The notes beneath the pieces were generated by a model that worked only from the letters and a program-made list of their open reading frames with translations, was not told the DNA's origin and did no database searches. Made by a program: the position numbers and the translations under genes. Positions 36,058 to 44,596 of a stretch of 64,000 nt of DNA are shown piece after piece. Source of the stretch: Pseudomonas xantholysinigenes (lineage in GTDB: Bacteria; Pseudomonadota; Gammaproteobacteria; Pseudomonadales; Pseudomonadaceae); contig NZ_CP077095.1 in assembly GCF_014268885.2 (NCBI RefSeq), forward strand, positions 2,113,501 to 2,177,500. The letters are read 5' to 3'. Within the stretch, counting starts at the first letter, position 1. Every line of letters begins with the position of its first letter.

Positions 36058-36489
36058 GTGGCCAGGCGACTGCCCTGGGCGTTGTGCTGGGTGCTGGCGC
36101 TGCCGGCCTGGGCCACCGAGCCGCGCCAGTTCGACTACATGCTCAACTGCCAGGGCTGCCACCTGCCCGACGGCAGCGGCAACCCCGCCCGCGGCGTGCC
36201 GGCCTTTCCTGGCCAACTGGGCCGGTTCCTGTCGCTGCCGGGCGGGCGCGAGTACCTGGTGCAGGTGCCCGGCTCGGCGTTGTCGGGGCTGTCGGACGAG
36301 GCCCTGGCCAACGTACTCAACTGGATGCTGGCGCGCTTCGACCCCGGCCACCTGCCCGCAGATTTCCAGGCTTACACCGGGGCCGAAGTGCGGCGCTGGC
36401 GCCAGGCCGTGCCCAGCGATGTGAACGCCATTCGCGAGCGCCTGTTGCAAGGCCTTGCCAAACAAGAACAAGGAAAAATCGACCGATGA
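36058..36489 (+). CDS. Monohaem c-type cytochrome
   Basis: 143 residues starting at a GTG with AAGGAG upstream, overlapping the previous stop region. A signal peptide ends WA-TEP; one haem site CQGCH is at 31-35. A Met ligand candidate is near NWMLARF. It follows the small-subunit gene by 3 bp, so it is a candidate electron acceptor or maturation partner of the amine dehydrogenase. Confidence 0.85.
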   Translation: MARRLPWALCWVLALPAWATEPRQFDYMLNCQGCHLPDGSGNPARGVPAFPGQLGRFLSLPGGREYLVQVPGSALSGLSDEALANVLNWMLARFDPGHLPADFQAYTGAEVRRWRQAVPSDVNAIRERLLQGLAKQEQGKIDR

Positions 36490-37103
36490 GATCACGCCTG
36501 TGTGCAGGGGTGCTGGCACTCGCCGCCAGCCTGTCCACCCACGCCGCGCCGTCACCGCCCCAGGCAGCCACCTGCGTGGCCTGCCACGGCGCCGAGGGCC
36601 AGGGTAATCCGGCCCTTGGCGCGCCACGCCTGGCCGGGCAGCAGGCCGAGTACCTGCTCGCGCAATTGCGCGACTTCCAGGCCGGGCGCCGTGGCTACGA
36701 CCCACAGGACAGCTACGGTGGGCAGATGCGCGCGATCGCCGCCAGCCTGGGCGAGGGCGACCAGCAGCTGCTGGCGCAGTACTTCGCCGGGCTCGGTGCG
36801 CCAGCCACGCCAATGGCCAGCGACGGGGCAGGGCACGCGCTCTACCAGAGCACCTGCGCCGCCTGCCACGGCCCCCAGGCGCAAGGTTTCGCGCACCTGA
36901 AAACGCCCAACCTGCGGCTGCTCGAGCGTGCCTACCTCGCGCGGCAGCTGCAGGCCTTCACCGACGGTAGGCGCGGCAGCGAACAGCACGCCAGCGAGCT
37001 GGCGATCTGGATGCGCGGCATTGCCTTGCAACTGCGCGACGACGGACAGCGCGAGGCGTTGCTCGACCACATCGCCGCACTACCGTCCGCCAAGCAGCCT
37101 TAG
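36486..37103 (+). CDS. Dihaem cytochrome c (c4-like)
   Basis: 205 residues with a signal peptide (to about residue 20) and two haem sites, C30-VAC-H34 and C124-AAC-H128, each followed by a cytochrome c4-type half. Met ligands are likely in QMRAIA and WMRGIA. It starts inside the previous gene's stop (ATGA). It may carry electrons from the amine dehydrogenase to the oxidase. It is only about half the length of a MauG-type dihaem enzyme. Confidence 0.87.
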   Translation: MRSRLCAGVLALAASLSTHAAPSPPQAATCVACHGAEGQGNPALGAPRLAGQQAEYLLAQLRDFQAGRRGYDPQDSYGGQMRAIAASLGEGDQQLLAQYFAGLGAPATPMASDGAGHALYQSTCAACHGPQAQGFAHLKTPNLRLLERAYLARQLQAFTDGRRGSEQHASELAIWMRGIALQLRDDGQREALLDHIAALPSAKQP

Positions 37104-37138
37104 GCGACCGCCCCACACATACAAGGCAAGTGAACCCC

Positions 37139-37633
37139 ATGCCATCACCTACATTCCTCAAGGGCCTGCGCCACGAACTGGCCAACCGCGCCTTCGCCCA
37201 CGCGGCGGTCACGCGCATGGCCCGGCGCCTGGAAGGCCAGCCAGCGCATCCTTTCTGGCAAGCCTATGCCGAGCTCGAAGCGTTCAACCAACCGCGTTAC
37301 CAGGCCGCGGCCGAGCGCTGGGGGCTGGACGCCACCCCGCGCCTGACGACCCGCCTGAAAGCCTGGCTGGTGTCCTCGGTGCCACGCCCCCTGCAGGGCC
37401 TGTTGCTGCGCCTGGTGCACCGCGAAACCGTGAAGTACATGGCCTGGCTCCAGGGCCTGGGGTGCAGCGGGCCGGCCGACGCCCGACGTTTTCTCGGCTA
37501 CATGCTCGACCAGGAGCAGTTGCAGCTGGAGATGATGGGCCTGGCCCTGAACGGGCGTTATCGCGACGTGACTGGTCGCGCCGACGCATTTTTCCGCAAG
37601 TACAACGGTGTCACCCTGCTGGAGTTGCCATGA
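37139..37633 (+). CDS. Unassigned all-helical protein of the amine dehydrogenase cluster
   Basis: 164 residues from the ATG at 37139, no signal peptide. Predicted helices around 8-30, 36-62, 70-105 and 114-140 with Glu/His/Gln-rich faces (HRETVKYMAW; LDQEQLQLEMM) give a four-helix-bundle look that could bind metal or cofactor. I do not recognise a named family. It is translationally linked to the following flavodoxin-fold gene (4-bp overlap) and is 35 bp after the cytochrome gene, so a role in this enzyme's maturation or electron transfer is plausible. Confidence 0.6.
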   Translation: MPSPTFLKGLRHELANRAFAHAAVTRMARRLEGQPAHPFWQAYAELEAFNQPRYQAAAERWGLDATPRLTTRLKAWLVSSVPRPLQGLLLRLVHRETVKYMAWLQGLGCSGPADARRFLGYMLDQEQLQLEMMGLALNGRYRDVTGRADAFFRKYNGVTLLELP

Positions 37634-38337
37634 ACGTCCTGATCGTCCACGCCCACCACGAACCGCAATCCTTCAACGCCGCCATGGCCCGACTGGCGCA
37701 AACGGTGCTGCAGGGCCAGGGCCATGCCGTGCAGGTATCGGACCTGTACGCCATGGGCTTCAACCCGGTGGCCAGTGCCGCCGACTTCCAGCAGCGCGCC
37801 AACCCGGACTACCTGGTGTATGCCCTGGAACAGCGCCATGGGGTCAAAGGCGGCACCCTGGCCGCCGACATCGCCGCCGAGCTGGACAAGCTGCGCTGGG
37901 CCGACCTGCTCATCCTCAACTTCCCCATCTACTGGTTCGGCATGCCGGCCATCCTCAAGGGCTGGATCGACCGGGTGTTCGTCTCCGGCTTCTGCTATGG
38001 CGGCACGCGCATCTACGACCGTGGTGGGCTCAAGGGCAAGCGGGCGATGCTGGCGTTTTCCCTGGGCGGCCAGGCGCATATGTTCGGCCCCGGCGCGGTG
38101 CATGGCGAACTGCAGACATTGCTGCAGCCGATCCAGCGTGGGGTGCTGGGCTATGTCGGCTTGTCGGTGCTGCCACCCTTCGTGGCCTACCATGTGCCGT
38201 ACATCAGCGAGGCGGCCCGCCACGAGTGCCTGGAGCGCTATCGCCAGCACCTGCTGAGCCTCGATGAGCGCCCGCCGCTGGAGTTCCCGTCGCTGGACGA
38301 CTTCGATGCCAGCTTGCGCCCGCTGGGAGGGGCCTGA
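37630..38337 (+). CDS. Flavodoxin-fold NAD(P)H:quinone oxidoreductase (MdaB/KefF-like)
   Basis: 235 residues. The start MNVLIVHAHHEPQSFNAAM is the flavin-phosphate loop of the NQO/MdaB family; FPIYWFGMPAILKGWIDRVF and SLGGQ are FMN/FAD-binding signatures. It reduces quinones with NAD(P)H in the cytosol. It overlaps the preceding gene by 4 bp and the crotonase gene by 1 bp. Possible roles: quinone recycling, or supply of electrons for TTQ formation (inference). Confidence 0.85.
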   Translation: MNVLIVHAHHEPQSFNAAMARLAQTVLQGQGHAVQVSDLYAMGFNPVASAADFQQRANPDYLVYALEQRHGVKGGTLAADIAAELDKLRWADLLILNFPIYWFGMPAILKGWIDRVFVSGFCYGGTRIYDRGGLKGKRAMLAFSLGGQAHMFGPGAVHGELQTLLQPIQRGVLGYVGLSVLPPFVAYHVPYISEAARHECLERYRQHLLSLDERPPLEFPSLDDFDASLRPLGGA

Positions 38338-39137
38338 TGCGCCCGGTTCAGCTCGAATACCGCGCGGGCATCGCCTGGCTGACCTTGGACCGCCCCGGCC
38401 AGCGCAACAGCTTCGACCTGGCCATGGCCCAGGCGTTGGCCGATGGCGTGGCGCAGCTGGCGGCCGAGCCGCCACGGGTGGTGGTGCTGCGCAGCCGTGG
38501 CGGGCACTTCTCGGTCGGCGGCGATATTCACCATTTCCAGGCGTTGCTGGATGGCTCGCAGCAAGACCAGGTCGCCGGCGTGACCCAGTTGCTGGGCGCG
38601 GTCAATGAGGCCGTGCTCGGCCTGACCCGGTTGCCTTGTCCGGTGCTGGGCTTGCTTGAAGGTGCCGTGGCTGGCTTCGGCCTGTCGCTGGCGCTGGCCT
38701 GCGACCTGCTGATCGCCAGCGAGAGTGCTCGCCTGGTGTTGGCCTATGGCGGTATCGGCATCAGCCCGGACGGTGGCGGCAGTTGGCACTTGCCGCGCCA
38801 GTTGGGCTTGCACCGGGCATTGGCGATGGCGCTGCTCGACACGCCGTTGACGGCCGCCGAGGCGCAGCGCCTGGGGCTGGTGGTGCAAGTCGTGGCGCCT
38901 GGGGAACTGGCGGCAGCGGGGCAGGCCATGGCCCTGCGCCTGGCCTGCGGATCCGGCGCGGCCCAGGCGGCGAGCAAGCGCTTGTTGCGTGAGGGCCTGG
39001 AGCGTGACCTGGGCGCAGGGTTGCAGGCCGAGCAGGCACTGTTCACCCAGTTGTCCACCCAGGCGGATTTCGCCGAGGGGGTGGCGGCGTTCCGTGCCCG
39101 GCGCACGCCATGCTTCGGCGCTAAGACCCAGGGTTGA
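38337..39137 (+). CDS. Enoyl-CoA hydratase/isomerase, PaaG-like
   Basis: 266 residues of the crotonase fold with the oxyanion loops SVGGDI (59-64) and GAVAGFG (109-115). The pattern GISPDGGGSW places Asp145 where PaaG has its catalytic acid, while the usual hydratase Glu is absent, so an isomerase activity on an aryl- or enoyl-CoA is more likely. It ends the amine dehydrogenase train, fitting downstream breakdown of phenylethylamine-type products. It overlaps the VOC gene on the other strand by 17 bp. Confidence 0.82.
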   Translation: MRPVQLEYRAGIAWLTLDRPGQRNSFDLAMAQALADGVAQLAAEPPRVVVLRSRGGHFSVGGDIHHFQALLDGSQQDQVAGVTQLLGAVNEAVLGLTRLPCPVLGLLEGAVAGFGLSLALACDLLIASESARLVLAYGGIGISPDGGGSWHLPRQLGLHRALAMALLDTPLTAAEAQRLGLVVQVVAPGELAAAGQAMALRLACGSGAAQAASKRLLREGLERDLGAGLQAEQALFTQLSTQADFAEGVAAFRARRTPCFGAKTQG

Positions 39138-39585
39138 AGGCCGCCTCGATGAAGCGCTCGATGGACTGCTCTTCGAGAATTTCGATGGAAAAATGCCCGA
39201 AGCGCTTGGGCAACCAGAGGATCCGCGCGCCGGCCGGCGACTGCAGGTCGGCGCGGGCCAGCGGCTGGCCGTTCTCGTCCTCGGGCTGCACGCCCCTGGC
39301 CAGCAGTTCGTCGTAGGCCTGCTCGATGTCCGGGGTGGAGTAGCAGTGGCGGTAGATCATGCCTTCGCCGTGCTGGTCGAGCAGGGTCCTCAGGTTGCCC
39401 GCCGACGGCTGGACCAGCATGAAGCGCTCCTGGCCCAGGCGCGCCACCGCGTAGCGCACCCGCAGGCCGCCGCGGTCCCAGACCTGGGTGGTGGAAATCT
39501 CGGCGCCGAGGACCTGCTGGTAATAGGCGCAGGCGGTTTCGAGGTGGTCGACCAGTACATCCACATGGCTGAATTTGAGCTGCAT
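39121..39585 (-). CDS. VOC/glyoxalase-family protein
   Basis: 154 residues from the ATG at 39585 (AGGAG 8 nt upstream). Two beta-alpha-beta-beta-beta halves with candidate metal ligands in FSHVDVLVDH, YRHCYS and FSIEIL. It may be a dioxygenase, lyase or isomerase on a small substrate; not assignable. The longer frame to 41220 is spurious, since it runs against a well-supported plus-strand gene. Confidence 0.8.
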   Translation of the reverse strand: MQLKFSHVDVLVDHLETACAYYQQVLGAEISTTQVWDRGGLRVRYAVARLGQERFMLVQPSAGNLRTLLDQHGEGMIYRHCYSTPDIEQAYDELLARGVQPEDENGQPLARADLQSPAGARILWLPKRFGHFSIEILEEQSIERFIEAAFNPGS

Positions 39586-39864
39586 GACGAGGCTCCTGAG
39601 GGGGCGTTCAGTATGCCCGTCGGGCGGACAGTCGCAAACGGTGGACATGGCTCTTTGACATACGTCCGGGGGGCGTCTAAACGGAATTAAGGGCCTGTCA
39701 CCCCCGTGGGGATCATCATGCCGATGGCTGCTCGCGTACCCGCCACCCTTGCCCCTGCGTTGCGCTTCGTAGCCCATCCGCCGTGACGGGCATGCCGTTG
39801 CCCTGGACCGCGTGACCGCGTCAGCGGCACGTGCCGGCTCGACCCTGACCTGGTGAATACGATC

Positions 39865-41187
39865 ATGAAGATCCTGCTGATGCTCTGCGTCTGCCTGTTG
39901 GCAGCCTGCGCCATGAACAAACCTTTGCGTGATGACCAGGTGGTGACTTGCGCCACCATCGTGTCGTGTAGCCACAGTTACTATGAGCTGCATACGCAGC
40001 CGAACTACGAGATAGGTTTCGTCGAGTACAGCGAGCGTGGCAACGATTTCTTCCCGGATCGGACACAAAAGCTGATCGAGCGCCTGAAGGGTTACTCCGC
40101 CGAAGGCGACCTGGCCATGGTGGTCTTTATCCACGGCTGGAAGCACAACGCCGACCAGCAGGACGCCAACGTCGTCAGCTTCACCAAGGCACTGGCCAAC
40201 CTGGCGCAGTCCGGCGTATTGGGCAAGCGCAAGCTGGTTGGCCTCTATGTCGGTTGGCGCGGCCTGTCGATGCATGGCCTGGGCAGCGAGAACCTGACCT
40301 ATTGGGACCGCAAGGCGGTGGCCGAGGAAGTTGGCCGCGGTGGTGTCACCGACCTGCTCACCCAGCTCGAACAGATCGACCGCAAGGACAGGAACTACCT
40401 GGTGATCGTCGGCCACAGCTTCGGCGGTGCCATCACCCTCAGCGCCCTGCATGACCAGTTGCTCGAACGCCTGCATAACCAGCAATTGGGCAACAAGGTG
40501 CGGGCTTTCGGCGATGCGGTGATCATGCTCAACCCCGCCATCGAGGCCGACCAGGGGTTGCTGCTCAAGGAGAACAGCCTGAAGGTCGGTGTTTCGGGGG
40601 CGCAGGCTCAGCCATTGCTGTATGTGATCAGTTCGGAAAACGACAGTGCCACCCATTACTTCTTCCCGCCGGGGCAGTGGCTGGGGGTCAACCTGAGCTG
40701 GAGCCAGGTCGACCTTCAGCGCCGCTATCGCGGCATGCCGTTCGTGCTGCGCGAAGAAACACTGGATACCACGGCGCTCGGCAACTACAGCCTGTTTCAC
40801 ACCGCGCGGATAACGGATATTGAACCGAACTCCGCCGGGGTCTCGACCAAGGCGCTGGAGGGAGTGAAGTTCGGCGACTGGGAGCTGACCAGCTACTGCA
40901 CGCCCGATGGCAACAATGGCGGGCCACAGGTGCAACGCATGCCGTGCTACAGCAACGAGCCGGTGAATTTCATCTATACCTCCAAGTCCTTCATCAGCAG
41001 CCACAACGATATCTTTGGCGATCAGGTGATCGCGTTCCTGGCCACGGCGGTGGGCAAGGCGATCTATGAACGCACCGAAGGCCGCGACTACCTCAAGGCC
41101 TGCCGCGACGAAAGCGGGTTTCAGTTCGCCAAGTGTTTCGACTATCACTATCAGACAGCGCGACGCACGCGTGCGCAGCTTGAGTGA
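39865..41187 (+). CDS. Lipoprotein serine hydrolase, alpha/beta fold
   Basis: 440 residues from the ATG at 39865 (GGTGA 8 nt upstream; a GTG at 39853 is the alternative). It has a lipoprotein signal with lipobox LAAC, so it is membrane-anchored. The hydrolase motifs are FIHGWKHN (oxyanion) and the nucleophile elbow GHSFGG, with a C-terminal Asp/His region (ISSHNDIFGD). Looks like an esterase or lipase of unknown substrate. GC content is slightly lower than in the neighbours. The 279 bp before it show no clear feature. Confidence 0.78.
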   Translation: MKILLMLCVCLLAACAMNKPLRDDQVVTCATIVSCSHSYYELHTQPNYEIGFVEYSERGNDFFPDRTQKLIERLKGYSAEGDLAMVVFIHGWKHNADQQDANVVSFTKALANLAQSGVLGKRKLVGLYVGWRGLSMHGLGSENLTYWDRKAVAEEVGRGGVTDLLTQLEQIDRKDRNYLVIVGHSFGGAITLSALHDQLLERLHNQQLGNKVRAFGDAVIMLNPAIEADQGLLLKENSLKVGVSGAQAQPLLYVISSENDSATHYFFPPGQWLGVNLSWSQVDLQRRYRGMPFVLREETLDTTALGNYSLFHTARITDIEPNSAGVSTKALEGVKFGDWELTSYCTPDGNNGGPQVQRMPCYSNEPVNFIYTSKSFISSHNDIFGDQVIAFLATAVGKAIYERTEGRDYLKACRDESGFQFAKCFDYHYQTARRTRAQLE

Positions 41188-41244
41188 ACGGGGGAGCGGG
41201 GGCGACGTTTGCAGTATCATGCGCGGCCGTGACCGGAGCAGCCC

Positions 41245-41439
41245 ATGGCCAAAGACATCGATACCCCCTGCGTTTCCCTCTGCCAGCTCAACAGCGAGCT
41301 GTGCGTGAGTTGCGGCCGTACCCGCGAAGAGATCCGCAAGTGGCGGGGGATGAAACGCCCGGAGAAGATGGCCACGGTGCAGCGGGCTGCGGCGCGGTTG
41401 AAGGCGGTGTTGAAAAAGAATGCCAGGCGGGGAGGGTAG
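41245..41439 (+). CDS. DUF1289 small zinc-finger-like protein
   Basis: 64 residues with CVSLC ... CVSCGRTREEI and WRGM, the DUF1289 pattern (four Cys, probably a zinc site). GGAG 6 nt before the ATG. Often found as a lone housekeeping gene; function unknown. Confidence 0.85.
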   Translation: MAKDIDTPCVSLCQLNSELCVSCGRTREEIRKWRGMKRPEKMATVQRAAARLKAVLKKNARRGG

Positions 41440-41493
41440 CGGCTGGCGGTGTTCGCCGAATGCCTCATGGCGCCCTCAAGCGATTGCCCATAC

Positions 41494-41517
41494 CATTGAT
41501 GCACACTTTCGATCAAA
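41494..41517. promoter_or_regulatory. LysR-type operator in front of the regulator gene
   Basis: ATTGAT-GCACACTTTCG-ATCAAA: an imperfect palindrome (ATTGAT-N11-ATCAAA) 16 bp before the LysR start. The near-identical sequence ATTGATGCACATATGCGATCAAT lies upstream of the aconitate transporter gene (44597-44621). The shared inner bases GCACA-x-x-T-x-CG show these are two copies of the same operator, probably bound by this LysR protein. Confidence 0.7.
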
Positions 41518-41533
41518 CCCGTGGAGCCCGAGG

Positions 41534-42442
41534 GTGAGCATCAACTTCGACCTGAACGACCTCAAGGCCTTTCGCGCCGTCGTCGAGCAAGGCAGCTTCC
41601 GCCGCGCCGCCGAAGCGATCCGCATCACCCAGTCGGCCTTGAGTCGACGCATCGAGAAGCTCGAGTCGGCGCTGGGCGTGAAACTGCTCGAACGCACCAC
41701 GCGCAAGGTCGCGCTGAGCAACGTCGGGCGGGCGTTCCTGCCGCAGGTGGAGCGCTTGCTCGATGACCTCGACCTGGCCCTGCTCAGTGTTGGTGATGGC
41801 GGGGCGCTGCGCACCGGCACCCTGACCATCGCCTGCGTGCCGTCGGCGGCCTACTACTTCATGCCCCATGCGATCCGCGCCTTCCATGGCCAGTACCCCA
41901 ACGTCAGGATCAGCCTGCTCGATGCCTCGGCCAACGAGGTCAGCGCGGCGGTGGCCTCGGGCGAGGCGGATTTCGGCGTGAGCTTCACCGGCAACCTGGC
42001 GCCGGAGATCGAGTTCAGCCCCCTGCTCGAAGAGCGCTATGTCATCGCCTGCCGACAGGATCACCCGCTGGCGCGCCAGGCCGAGGTGACCTGGGCCGAG
42101 GCCTACCGTCACGACTACATCAGCCTCGGCAAGGCGTCGGGCAACCGCCTGGTGCTGGACCGCGCGCTGGCGGGCATGGTGGTGCAGAAGCAGAGCATCT
42201 GCGAGGCCCAGCATGTAACCACCTTGCTGGGGTTGATCGAGGCGGGGCTGGGGATCGCCGCGGTGCCGTCGATCGCCATGCCGCTGGGGACGCATCCGAT
42301 CCTGGCCCAGGTGGCTTTGGTCGAGCCGCAGGTAACCCGGCAGATGGGCGTGCTCAAGCGCCGCGGGCGTACCTTGACTCCCGCGGCCCTGGAGTTCGAG
42401 CGCTTGATCCGGCTGTTGCCCGGAACCTTACCGGGGCACTGA
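41534..42442 (+). CDS. LysR-family regulator of the aconitate locus
   Basis: 302 residues from the GTG at 41534 (GGAG upstream). The N-terminal wHTH (FRRAAEAIRITQSALSRRIEKLESALG) and the effector-binding domain are typical. The 3' end overlaps the convergent isomerase gene by 15 bp. Two copies of one operator, before its own gene and before the transporter, argue that it controls the ais-MFS operon and itself. The inducer is probably trans-aconitate or tricarballylate by context. Confidence 0.88.
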   Translation: MSINFDLNDLKAFRAVVEQGSFRRAAEAIRITQSALSRRIEKLESALGVKLLERTTRKVALSNVGRAFLPQVERLLDDLDLALLSVGDGGALRTGTLTIACVPSAAYYFMPHAIRAFHGQYPNVRISLLDASANEVSAAVASGEADFGVSFTGNLAPEIEFSPLLEERYVIACRQDHPLARQAEVTWAEAYRHDYISLGKASGNRLVLDRALAGMVVQKQSICEAQHVTTLLGLIEAGLGIAAVPSIAMPLGTHPILAQVALVEPQVTRQMGVLKRRGRTLTPAALEFERLIRLLPGTLPGH

Positions 42443-43198
42443 GTCCAGGCCGGTGGCCTGCACGGTTGCTTGCACCTGGGGGGAGGCCAGGTAGTCGAGC
42501 AGTTGCCGCGCCTCGGCGGGGTGCTGCGCGTTGCTCGGGATGCCGGCGGCGAAACGGGTCACCGACTGCACGTCCTCGGGGAGCTTGCCGGCAAAGGTCA
42601 CACCGGGCACCGGCAGCAGCTCGGCGACCTGTTGCAAGCCCATCTGGTAATCGCCCTTGGCGACCACCGAGGCCACCGGAATACGCTCGATCATGCGGCT
42701 GCGCGGTGCCAGTTGCGGCTGTATCCCCAGCTTGGCGAACAGCTGTTTCTCGACGTACACGCCGCTGGCGCTGTCCGAATAGGCCACCGAGCGGGCGGCC
42801 AGCAAGGTTTTCTTCAAGCCGGCGGTGGTGCTGATATCTGGCTTGGGCTGCCCGGCCCGCACCACCAGGCCGATGCGCGAATCGGCCAGTTCCACCCGCG
42901 AGTCGGCCGCCACCTTGCCCTGGTGGATCAGTTCGTCGAGGGCGTAGCCGACCATGATCACCACATCGGCGGACTCACCGCGTTGCAGGCGATTGGGGAT
43001 CGCCTCCGGCGCCTTGCCCATGGAGGGGCCGAGCACGGTGGTCAGGGTGTTGCCACTGCTGGTGGCGAACTGTGGACCGAGGCGGTTGTAGGCGGCGGTG
43101 AAGCCGCCCGAGGTCATCACGGTGAGGTCGGCGGCCCAGGTGAAGCCGCACGGCACGCAGGCGGCCAGGGCCAGCAATGCTTGGCGCAAAAGACTCAT
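42428..43198 (-). CDS. ais: Aconitate isomerase (periplasmic, ModA-like fold)
   Basis: 256 residues, signal peptide to about residue 22 (FTWA). The mature protein resembles molybdate-binding ModA (LTVMTSGGFTAAYNRLGPQF; ADVVIMVG) but has no ModBC partners. Known Pseudomonas aconitate isomerases have just this fold and size and convert trans- to cis-aconitate. Its partner, 10 bp upstream, is a tricarboxylate-type MFS transporter, and a LysR gene lies convergent, which supports this role over molybdate uptake. Not proven by sequence alone. Confidence 0.75.
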   Translation of the reverse strand: MSLLRQALLALAACVPCGFTWAADLTVMTSGGFTAAYNRLGPQFATSSGNTLTTVLGPSMGKAPEAIPNRLQRGESADVVIMVGYALDELIHQGKVAADSRVELADSRIGLVVRAGQPKPDISTTAGLKKTLLAARSVAYSDSASGVYVEKQLFAKLGIQPQLAPRSRMIERIPVASVVAKGDYQMGLQQVAELLPVPGVTFAGKLPEDVQSVTRFAAGIPSNAQHPAEARQLLDYLASPQVQATVQATGLDSVPR

Positions 43199-43208
43199 CA
43201 GGGCCTCC

Positions 43209-44501
43209 TCAGGCGGCGACGCCGGCCGGGCGGCTGGCCAGACGGCGGTACAGCACCAGCGTGGCGGTGAACGCGCAGGCAGCGGCGACCATCATCCAGT
43301 AGGCCGGCGCGGCCTTGTCGCCGGTGACGTGGATCAACCAGGTCGAGATCGCCGGGGTGAAACCACCGAACAGCGCCGTGGCCAGGCTGTAGGCCAGGGA
43401 GAAGCCCGCCACCCGCACCTGCACCGGCATGATTTCGGTGAGCGCCGGGATCATTGCGCCGTTGTACAGGCCGTAGAGGCAGGAGAACCACAGCAGCACT
43501 TCGAGCATGTGCCCGAAGCTCGGTGCCAGGGCCAGGTATTCCAGGGCCGGGTAGGCCGTGAGCACGGTCAGCAGCGACATCGCCACCAGCAACGGCTTGC
43601 GTCCGCAACGGTCGCTCAGGGTGCCGCCGATGGGCAGCCAGATGAAGTTCGACACCGCCACCAGCAGGGTCACCAGCAGCGCATCACGGGTGCTCAGTTG
43701 CAGCACGGTCTTGCCGAAGGTGGGCGCGTACACGGTGATCATGTAGAAGGCGGTGGTGGTCATGGCCACCATCAGCATGCCCAGCAGCACCACCCCGGCG
43801 TTGTCCAGCAGGGTGCGCAGCACGGCCTGCATGTCCGGGCGATGCTGGCGGGCGGCGAACTCCTCGGTTTCGGCCAGGTTGCGCCGCAGCAGGAAGATCA
43901 CCGGGATGATCATGCAGCCGACGCCGAACGGCACGCGCCAGCCCCAGTCCGCCAGCTGTGCCGGCGCCAGCCACTGGTTCAGGGCAAAGCCCAGGGCGGC
44001 GGCGACGACGATGGCCACCTGTTGACTGGCGGACTGCCAGCTGGCGTAGAAGCCCTTGTGCCCGGGCGTGGCCATTTCGGCCAGGTACACCGACACGCCG
44101 CCCAGCTCGGCACCGGCGGAGAAGCCTTGCAGCAAGCGGCCGAGCAGCACCAGCGCCGGGGCCCACAGGCCGATGCTGGCATAGCCGGGCACCAGCACGA
44201 TGAGCAAGGTGCCGCTGGCCATGATCGCCAGGGTGACGATCAGGCCCTTGCGGCGGCCGACATCGTCGATGTAGGCACCGAGCAGCACGGCGCCCAGCGG
44301 CCGCATCAGGAAACCGGCGCCGAACACGGCGAAGGTCATCATCAGGGCGGCGAATTCGTTGCTGGCCGGGAAGAAGGCCGCGGCGATATGGGTGGCGTAG
44401 AAGCCGAACAGGAAGAAGTCGAACTGTTCGAGGAAGTTTCCGGACGTGACCCGAAAGACCTGGGCGGCCTTCGACTGGCCCCGGGGCGCAGGCTGATGCA
44501 T
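43209..44501 (-). CDS. MFS tricarboxylate/trans-aconitate:proton symporter
   Basis: 430 residues, 12 TM, MHS-family features ([49 protein letters not shown]), typical of citrate and tricarballylate symporters. It is the first gene of the two-gene operon with ais, 10 bp apart. The operator at 44597-44621 lies about 96 bp upstream. The ATG has GGAG about 10 nt upstream. Imports the substrate that ais then isomerises for the TCA cycle. Confidence 0.85.
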   Translation of the reverse strand: MHQPAPRGQSKAAQVFRVTSGNFLEQFDFFLFGFYATHIAAAFFPASNEFAALMMTFAVFGAGFLMRPLGAVLLGAYIDDVGRRKGLIVTLAIMASGTLLIVLVPGYASIGLWAPALVLLGRLLQGFSAGAELGGVSVYLAEMATPGHKGFYASWQSASQQVAIVVAAALGFALNQWLAPAQLADWGWRVPFGVGCMIIPVIFLLRRNLAETEEFAARQHRPDMQAVLRTLLDNAGVVLLGMLMVAMTTTAFYMITVYAPTFGKTVLQLSTRDALLVTLLVAVSNFIWLPIGGTLSDRCGRKPLLVAMSLLTVLTAYPALEYLALAPSFGHMLEVLLWFSCLYGLYNGAMIPALTEIMPVQVRVAGFSLAYSLATALFGGFTPAISTWLIHVTGDKAAPAYWMMVAAACAFTATLVLYRRLASRPAGVAA

Positions 44502-44596
44502 GTGGTTCTCCAGCGTTTTCTTAGCTTATTTGTAAGTGCTTGTAACTGGAGATTCTGGGTGAAAGCGCGGCGCAGGATAATCGTTGTTTTTGCATG

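Noticed and set aside
36486..37103. MauG homologue
   Set aside because: It has two haem sites but only 205 residues and cytochrome c4-like halves, so it was called a c4-type cytochrome and kept only as a candidate in the findings.
39121..41220. 699-codon minus-strand frame as one protein
   Set aside because: Only the last 154 codons form a VOC protein with a proper start; the rest is antisense to the lipoprotein hydrolase.
42428..43198. Molybdate transporter binding protein ModA
   Set aside because: No ModB/ModC genes nearby; the tricarboxylate-type MFS partner and LysR operator pair fit aconitate isomerase better.
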